From positions 248,001 to 312,000 of the forward strand of contig NZ_QEVW01000025.1 in NCBI RefSeq assembly GCF_003287275.1: 64,000 nucleotides of DNA, read 5' to 3'. This document shows positions 60,150 to 64,000 of the stretch, piece by piece (the stretch's first letter is position 1; every line of letters begins with the position of its first letter). The notes below the pieces were generated by a model. That model worked only from the letters and a program-made list of their open reading frames with translations, was not told the DNA's origin and did not search any database. A program made the translations under genes and the position numbers. The DNA comes from Paenibacillus taichungensis. GTDB lineage: Bacteria; Bacillota; Bacilli; Paenibacillales; Paenibacillaceae.

Positions 60150-61200
60150 GTTCTTCCTCGCTTTCATCGTTCATCAAAGGTATTGTAATCTCAATTCGTG
60201 TTCCTTTGCCCGGCGCCGTTACAAATTGAATAGCTCCTCCAATTTCAGTCACACGTTCACGCATATTGGCCAGACCGTACGAGGCCTGTTTCTGATCGTC
60301 AAGATCAAAACCCTGCCCATCATCACGAATCAGTACCCGAATGGCATCCATCCGGCGCTGAAGCCGAATTTCCATCTTTTCTGCCTTCGCATGACGTAAT
60401 GTATTGGACATCGCTTCCTGAATAATACGGAACAGATGATTCTCGATGCCTTTGATCAAATGAATATCTTCATCCATTTCGAGCACGATGTCCATGGGTA
60501 CTTTTGTTTTCAACTCCATCACAAGATCGCGCAAACCTTGCTCGAGATGTTTACCCTCCAGATAGACAGGTCGCAAATGCAATAGTAACGCCCGCATCTC
60601 GGACTGAGCTACCGACGCCATCTCTTCAATCAGGGCCACCTGCCGCTGGGCACGCGCAAAATCCTTTTCCATTCTTCGTCCAACCGCTGTTGCGGTCATG
60701 GAAATGGCGAATAGCTGCTGCGATACCGCGTCATGCAATTCTCGTGCCAGGCGCTGTCTCTCTTCCACAATGGCCGTTATTCTGGCCTGTTCAGCCAGTT
60801 GAGCGTTATTCGTAGACAGCCTCTGCAGTGAGGATACCTGATCTTCCCACTTTTTGCCGATACGTCCAAGCTGCTCGCTTAATCGCCCGACATCATCAAT
60901 ACCAAGGTCTGGCACTGTACGTGAGAGTGATCCCTTTTCCCATTGCAGCAATGTCTCTCGCAACAGTTCAAGCCTTCGTTTGACCCGATAGCTCTGATAG
61001 AAGCCGAAGGCCGCACCCATACCGATCAAGAGCAGCAGTAATGCCAGACCCGATTGAATCAGATGCCTCCACCCTGCAAACGGAGCAAGATAACCATATG
61101 TATACAATACATACAAGATTACAATGAGCACAATGAAAACAAGGAGGATCCCTTCACCCATACTTCGGGTTACCATGTCGGTATGTCGTTTTGTCTTCAT
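60079..61200 (-). CDS. liaS: Sensor histidine kinase, LiaS/VraS type
   Basis: A 373-residue kinase with two membrane segments (about 16-38 and 50-70) and a very short outer loop, so it is an intramembrane-sensing type. HAMP-like region follows, then HisKA_3 with phospho-acceptor H156 (RLARELHDAVSQQLFA), then a HATPase (IRDDGQGFDL, YGLANMRERV, GKGTRIEI). It senses envelope damage together with LiaF. The C-terminal Gly/Asn-rich tail encodes the overlap with liaR. AGGAGG lies 8-9 bases before the ATG at 61200. Confidence 0.92.
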   Translation of the reverse strand: MKTKRHTDMVTRSMGEGILLVFIVLIVILYVLYTYGYLAPFAGWRHLIQSGLALLLLLIGMGAAFGFYQSYRVKRRLELLRETLLQWEKGSLSRTVPDLGIDDVGRLSEQLGRIGKKWEDQVSSLQRLSTNNAQLAEQARITAIVEERQRLARELHDAVSQQLFAISMTATAVGRRMEKDFARAQRQVALIEEMASVAQSEMRALLLHLRPVYLEGKHLEQGLRDLVMELKTKVPMDIVLEMDEDIHLIKGIENHLFRIIQEAMSNTLRHAKAEKMEIRLQRRMDAIRVLIRDDGQGFDLDDQKQASYGLANMRERVTEIGGAIQFVTAPGKGTRIEITIPLMNDESEEEHVNGDGNRNGDGSGNVDQSIARG

Positions 61201-61233
61201 CCGGGTCTCCTCCTTCTTCACCTATTTAACTTA

Positions 61234-61881
61234 TTACGGATTACTGATGTTTAGGTCGCCAACAATATAAGAAATGACAAATTTTGCTTTATGTTCACTG
61301 GACTCATATCCAGGAGTTCTCCATACTAATTTGTTCATCATGCCACTGTCCTGTTCCCCATTAACACTTATCCGTCCAAAGAGTACCGTCGCCTCAATCT
61401 CAACACCATAATCTTCAGGCAGCGTCAGACGAACATTTCCCATAACGCCTTGCAGAAGTACAATTGTTTGTTTATCCTCCGGAATGGAGAGGGACAGATC
61501 TGCGTTAACCTCACCCAAGGCATGCCATAGGCTCATGCTGCGCAATGTCCATGGTGCCTGATCCCAATAGTAACGAGCCATGAAATTTTGCTTGCGCATG
61601 ACATGTCCATCTAGATGAATCTTTTTGTTTTTGGAATAAAAGTAAGCGAGCGAAGCCAGTACAATTAAAAATACAATCATTAGATTATCAAGCAACAACA
61701 GAGCAGCACCGATACCGAGGTATCGATAGCCTTTGTGTGTGTCACCCTTACGAACTTGAACCATACCTATCGTTAACAGAATCAGTGCGGCGACGGTCAG
61801 CAGGTTAATACTTCGGTTCAGTAACATCAGCATGCCGATGACAATAATTACAACAGCAAGCCATTGACCCTTCTTATTCAT
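61234..61881 (-). CDS. liaF: LiaF-like membrane repressor of the Lia system
   Basis: A 215-residue protein with three or four N-terminal hydrophobic segments (about 5-80) and a C-terminal cell-wall-active antibiotic response domain (GEVNADLSLSIPEDKQTIVLLQGVMGNVRLTLPEDYGVEIEATVLFGRISVNGEQ). LiaF inhibits LiaRS in the absence of stress. The ATG at 61881 has GGAGGTG 8 bases upstream. First gene of liaF-liaS-liaR. Confidence 0.9.
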   Translation of the reverse strand: MNKKGQWLAVVIIVIGMLMLLNRSINLLTVAALILLTIGMVQVRKGDTHKGYRYLGIGAALLLLDNLMIVFLIVLASLAYFYSKNKKIHLDGHVMRKQNFMARYYWDQAPWTLRSMSLWHALGEVNADLSLSIPEDKQTIVLLQGVMGNVRLTLPEDYGVEIEATVLFGRISVNGEQDSGMMNKLVWRTPGYESSEHKAKFVISYIVGDLNISNP

Positions 61882-61927
61882 CTCTGCCGCACCTCCTCTG
61901 TAAGTTGATCTTCCCAATTCGACGGAA

Positions 61928-61962
61928 AAGCCATATCAGGCTTTGAACACCTGTATGGCTTA
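61928..61962 (-). terminator. Hairpin between pspA and liaF
   Basis: On the minus strand AAGCCATACAGG pairs with CCTGATATGGCTT, followed by TTCCG. It may reduce read-through from pspA to liaF. The T run is short. Confidence 0.5.
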
Positions 61963-62030
61963 ACCTTTGTTCTAGAAACCGTTCTTTATTCACGATTTAT
62001 AGAATATCATATTGTCTGCTGAGCGAACAG

Positions 62031-62738
62031 TTATTCTTTTGAAGTACCGCCCGTTTCATTCTTGGCACCATTGCCGATTTTGTTTTTCAGAGCTTGCAGT
62101 TGTTGATCCACTTTGAATTGCTTCTCAGTATCTACAGGATTAGTGTACGTAGATTGTGTATTACGATAAGGTGCGCGGATCACATCGGCTTCTGCTTCCA
62201 TTTGCATAATTTTCTCTTCCATGCGGTGGAATCCAAGGGATGCGCCACCACTCTCGATGGAGTGCAAGCTGTTGATTTGGGACATTTGTTTTTTGGCTTT
62301 CGCCATTTGTGCACGGGATACGAGTTCATTACGTTTGTTACGCATTTTGTAGAACTCGTCTTTCATGTCATGCAGCTGTTGCAGCAAATCTTTGGCTTGA
62401 GCTTCGGATTGAGCATGAAGTTCTCTGTATTCCGTAATTTTTTGATCGAAGTAGATTTTCTCTTCCAGCAATTTACGGGCTACTTCTTCCTGACCATTAG
62501 CCAGTGCAGCCTCTGCCTGAGACTCACGTTGCACCGATGTACGTTCTGCTTCGTCCAGACGCTGTTTCATGCGGCGTTCATTCGCCATTTGTTTGGCAAC
62601 GGTTACCTCTGCCTCATGAATTTCAGCCTCCATGTCACGCAAGTACTGGTTCAACATTACAATCGGGTCTTCCACTTTATCCAACATATCATTTACCGAC
62701 GCTTTAGTCATATCCTTAATCCGTTTAAATACTCCCAT
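62031..62738 (-). CDS. PspA/IM30 family protein
   Basis: A 235-residue, almost wholly helical coiled-coil protein. It begins MGVFKRIKDMTKASVNDMLDKVEDPIVMLNQYLRDME, which is the PspA/LiaH amphipathic membrane-binding start. It forms scaffolds that protect a stressed membrane. The ATG at 62738 has GAAGGGAG upstream; the frame is open to 62789. It follows pspC directly (1 base between) and precedes the lia operon that is likely to control it. Confidence 0.92.
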   Translation of the reverse strand: MGVFKRIKDMTKASVNDMLDKVEDPIVMLNQYLRDMEAEIHEAEVTVAKQMANERRMKQRLDEAERTSVQRESQAEAALANGQEEVARKLLEEKIYFDQKITEYRELHAQSEAQAKDLLQQLHDMKDEFYKMRNKRNELVSRAQMAKAKKQMSQINSLHSIESGGASLGFHRMEEKIMQMEAEADVIRAPYRNTQSTYTNPVDTEKQFKVDQQLQALKNKIGNGAKNETGGTSKE

Positions 62739-62739
62739 T

Positions 62740-63246
62740 TTACTTTTCTCCCTTCTCGTAACGAGATAATTTTTGGCGAAGCTCTTCAACTTCTTTTTTC
62801 AATGCTTTTTTCTCAATATCTTTCATCATGGAATCAAGTTCACTTTCTTGCTGTGACCCTGCTCCGTAAGCGTTATTGTCGTAAGAACGTGGACCAGACT
62901 GAGGTCTGCTGTTATATCCTGGGCCAGGACCGAAGTTTCCGGGACCTTGATTACGGTTGTTTTGGAAAGGACCTCTTGGTGGCTCGTGATCAAAGTTGTT
63001 GTATCCTCTACCAGCGCCAGGACCTGGGCCCGGACCATAGCCGTATGGATCATAAGGTGGATATGGCTCTTTTGGCACCACCAGTGCTGCGATGAAGTAG
63101 ATTAACAACGACGTGCCGCCAGTTACGAAGATACTGATGACAAAGATGATACGCAGCAGGGTTGAATCCATGCCGATCGACTCGGATATACCACCACACA
63201 ATCCTGTCAGCATCCGGTCACGCGTTGAGCGATATAATTTGCTCAT
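62740..63246 (-). CDS. PspC domain protein with Gly/Pro/Asn-rich tail
   Basis: A 168-residue protein: N-terminal PspC domain (KLYRSTRDRMLTGLCGGISESIGMDSTLLRI, 3-33), one membrane segment (about 33-54), then a Gly/Pro/Tyr-rich disordered stretch (about 55-130) and a short coiled coil (LKKEVEELRQKLSRYEKG). PspC proteins sense or relay membrane stress with PspA. The coiled coil may bind PspA encoded immediately downstream. Confidence 0.9.
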   Translation of the reverse strand: MSKLYRSTRDRMLTGLCGGISESIGMDSTLLRIIFVISIFVTGGTSLLIYFIAALVVPKEPYPPYDPYGYGPGPGPGAGRGYNNFDHEPPRGPFQNNRNQGPGNFGPGPGYNSRPQSGPRSYDNNAYGAGSQQESELDSMMKDIEKKALKKEVEELRQKLSRYEKGEK

Positions 63247-63263
63247 ATGCTTACTCCTTTCGT

Positions 63264-63500
63264 TTACTTGTATCCTCTTCCGTGATCAGCACCATAGGTG
63301 TATGGATCAGCGTGATAGGGTTCTTTTGGCACTACCAATGCAGCGATGAAGTAGATCAGCAATGATGTACCCCCCGTAGCGAAAATACTGATGAAGAAAA
63401 TGATACGCAGCAGCGTGGAACTAAATCCAAGATTTTCAGAGATGCCGCCGATCAAACCTGTCATCATACGATTACGCGATGAGCGGTAAAGTTTATTCAT
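63264..63500 (-). CDS. PspC domain protein, short
   Basis: A 78-residue protein with a PspC domain and one membrane segment (NKLYRSSRNRMMTGLIGGISENLGFSSTLLRIIFFISIFATGG). It is a paralog of the next gene without the disordered tail and coiled coil. AAAGGAG lies 7 bases before the ATG at 63500. It starts 4 bases after the end of the upstream PspA-like gene. Confidence 0.92.
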   Translation of the reverse strand: MNKLYRSSRNRMMTGLIGGISENLGFSSTLLRIIFFISIFATGGTSLLIYFIAALVVPKEPYHADPYTYGADHGRGYK

Positions 63501-63504
63501 GTGT

Positions 63505-64000
63505 CTACTCCTTTCTGTCATTGTTTAGCTTTTGTTTCAGCCGTTCCAGTTCTTTGTCCAGCGTAGAGGATGACATGGTGCCGGATGTACCTGCCCCATC
63601 CTGACTCATCCGCCGCAAATCCCGGAGACTTTGTGCCTCATATTCAAGATCAGATACCTGATCGTCCAACCGGTTGAACATACGGGGTACATTCTGACCG
63701 TTGTAGTGACCTCTCTGATTCATTCGCTGCTGCAATTGAATCGTCTGCATACGAGCATAGTAATATTGACGTTTGCTGTATACATTCTGATACTCCACTT
63801 TCAGTTGGTCGATCTGTTCATCCAGTTCCTGTAAAGCCGCATTGCTTTGTGCGTACAATTCATTGTATTGCTCCATTTTTTCCTCGTGGAGGATTTTCTC
63901 CTGCAAAGCAAGTTTAGCCAAATGCTCCTCGCCTGCTTTCAGAGCCATGGAAGCTTGTTCTTCCCGTTTGTGTACCATACCTGCTGCCTGATCCGCTTGT
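63505..64000 (-). CDS. PspA/IM30 family protein, 5'-truncated by window edge
   Basis: The frame is open to the right edge (residues QADQAAG precede the first ATG in the window), so the N-terminus is missing. The visible 164 residues are a coiled coil with REEQASMALKAGEEHLAKLALQEKILHEEK, the same register as the PspA protein at 62031. It is a second PspA/LiaH paralog in the same run of genes. The C-terminal part is Ser/Gly-rich, then a final helix. Confidence 0.85.
   Translation of the reverse strand, partial: QADQAAGMVHKREEQASMALKAGEEHLAKLALQEKILHEEKMEQYNELYAQSNAALQELDEQIDQLKVEYQNVYSKRQYYYARMQTIQLQQRMNQRGHYNGQNVPRMFNRLDDQVSDLEYEAQSLRDLRRMSQDGAGTSGTMSSSTLDKELERLKQKLNNDRKE

Noticed and set aside
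62094..63095. 333-codon plus-strand ORF opposite pspA and pspC
   Set aside because: It is antisense to two well supported genes, with Phe/His/Leu-rich composition typical of a reverse-complement shadow.
1..64000. CRISPR arrays, prophage, insertion sequences, tRNA or rRNA genes
   Set aside because: I looked for direct-repeat arrays, integrase or transposase motifs, phage structural genes and tRNA/rRNA consensus sequences and saw none.

Overview
This window looks like ordinary chromosome from a Gram-positive, low-to-moderate-GC, endospore-forming Bacillota, most likely Paenibacillus. The genus is inferred from protein sequence character and gene order, not from a search. Direct support: three small acid-soluble spore proteins (two alpha/beta type, one SspI), YlbJ, YunB and LytH-like sporulation proteins, a SAM-I (S-box) riboswitch, a T-box leader, strong AGGAGG-type ribosome binding sites with frequent TTG and GTG starts, and U-rich intrinsic terminators. 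I saw no rRNA, tRNA, IS element, prophage or CRISPR array.

Layout. 1-2,860: methionine importer metNPQ (minus strand) behind a SAM-I riboswitch; MetQ runs off the left edge. 2.9-6.8 kb: a HEPN-family protein, heme A synthase, a thioredoxin-like protein and a DUF2515 protein. 7.0-9.9 kb: MurJ/YtgP-like flippase, DUF456 protein and HAD phosphatase. 10.6-14.3 kb: a manganese-type ABC importer (mntABCD order) with a MntR-like box. 14.5-20.6 kb: two tandem paralogous class B penicillin-binding proteins, a CvpA-like/transglutaminase fusion and a small membrane protein. 20.8-29.5 kb: MFS transporter, Toprim protein, Sco and CtaB (cytochrome oxidase assembly), YfhP-like protein, two alpha/beta SASPs, trpS with its T-box, and an aldose epimerase. 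29.6-36.5 kb: PepF, YycC-like protein, DUF2225 protein, truncated hemoglobin, a 31-codon membrane peptide, YlbJ and NAD kinase. 36.5-40.1 kb: yutD-lipA-lytH-yunB, a block also found in Bacillus. 40.3-43.8 kb: transaldolase, short 6-phosphogluconate dehydrogenase and zwf. 44.2-49.0 kb: HxlR regulator, then a mirror-image pair AraC/GH88 and oxidoreductase/AraC. 49.1-58.3 kb: ECF sigma factor and its likely anti-sigma factor, rRNA methylase, Ktr potassium subunit, SspI, a duplicated-module protein, RF3, DoxX protein and a second zwf. 58.5-64.0 kb: YwmB-like protein and a LiaFSR envelope-stress system next to PspA and PspC genes.

Most of the content is housekeeping. The one signal that no gene explains is a structured dispersed repeat of about 120 bp, present twice (near 10,080-10,200 and 41,980-42,105). 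The two copies keep the same stems through paired compensatory base changes, including the same single-base bulge, while keeping unpaired motifs identical. This is the best candidate for an undescribed element. Other items worth a look are the 31-codon gene at 34 kb, palindromes on the HxlR and doxX promoters that share a half-site, and several paralogous pairs (PBP, zwf, PspA, PspC).
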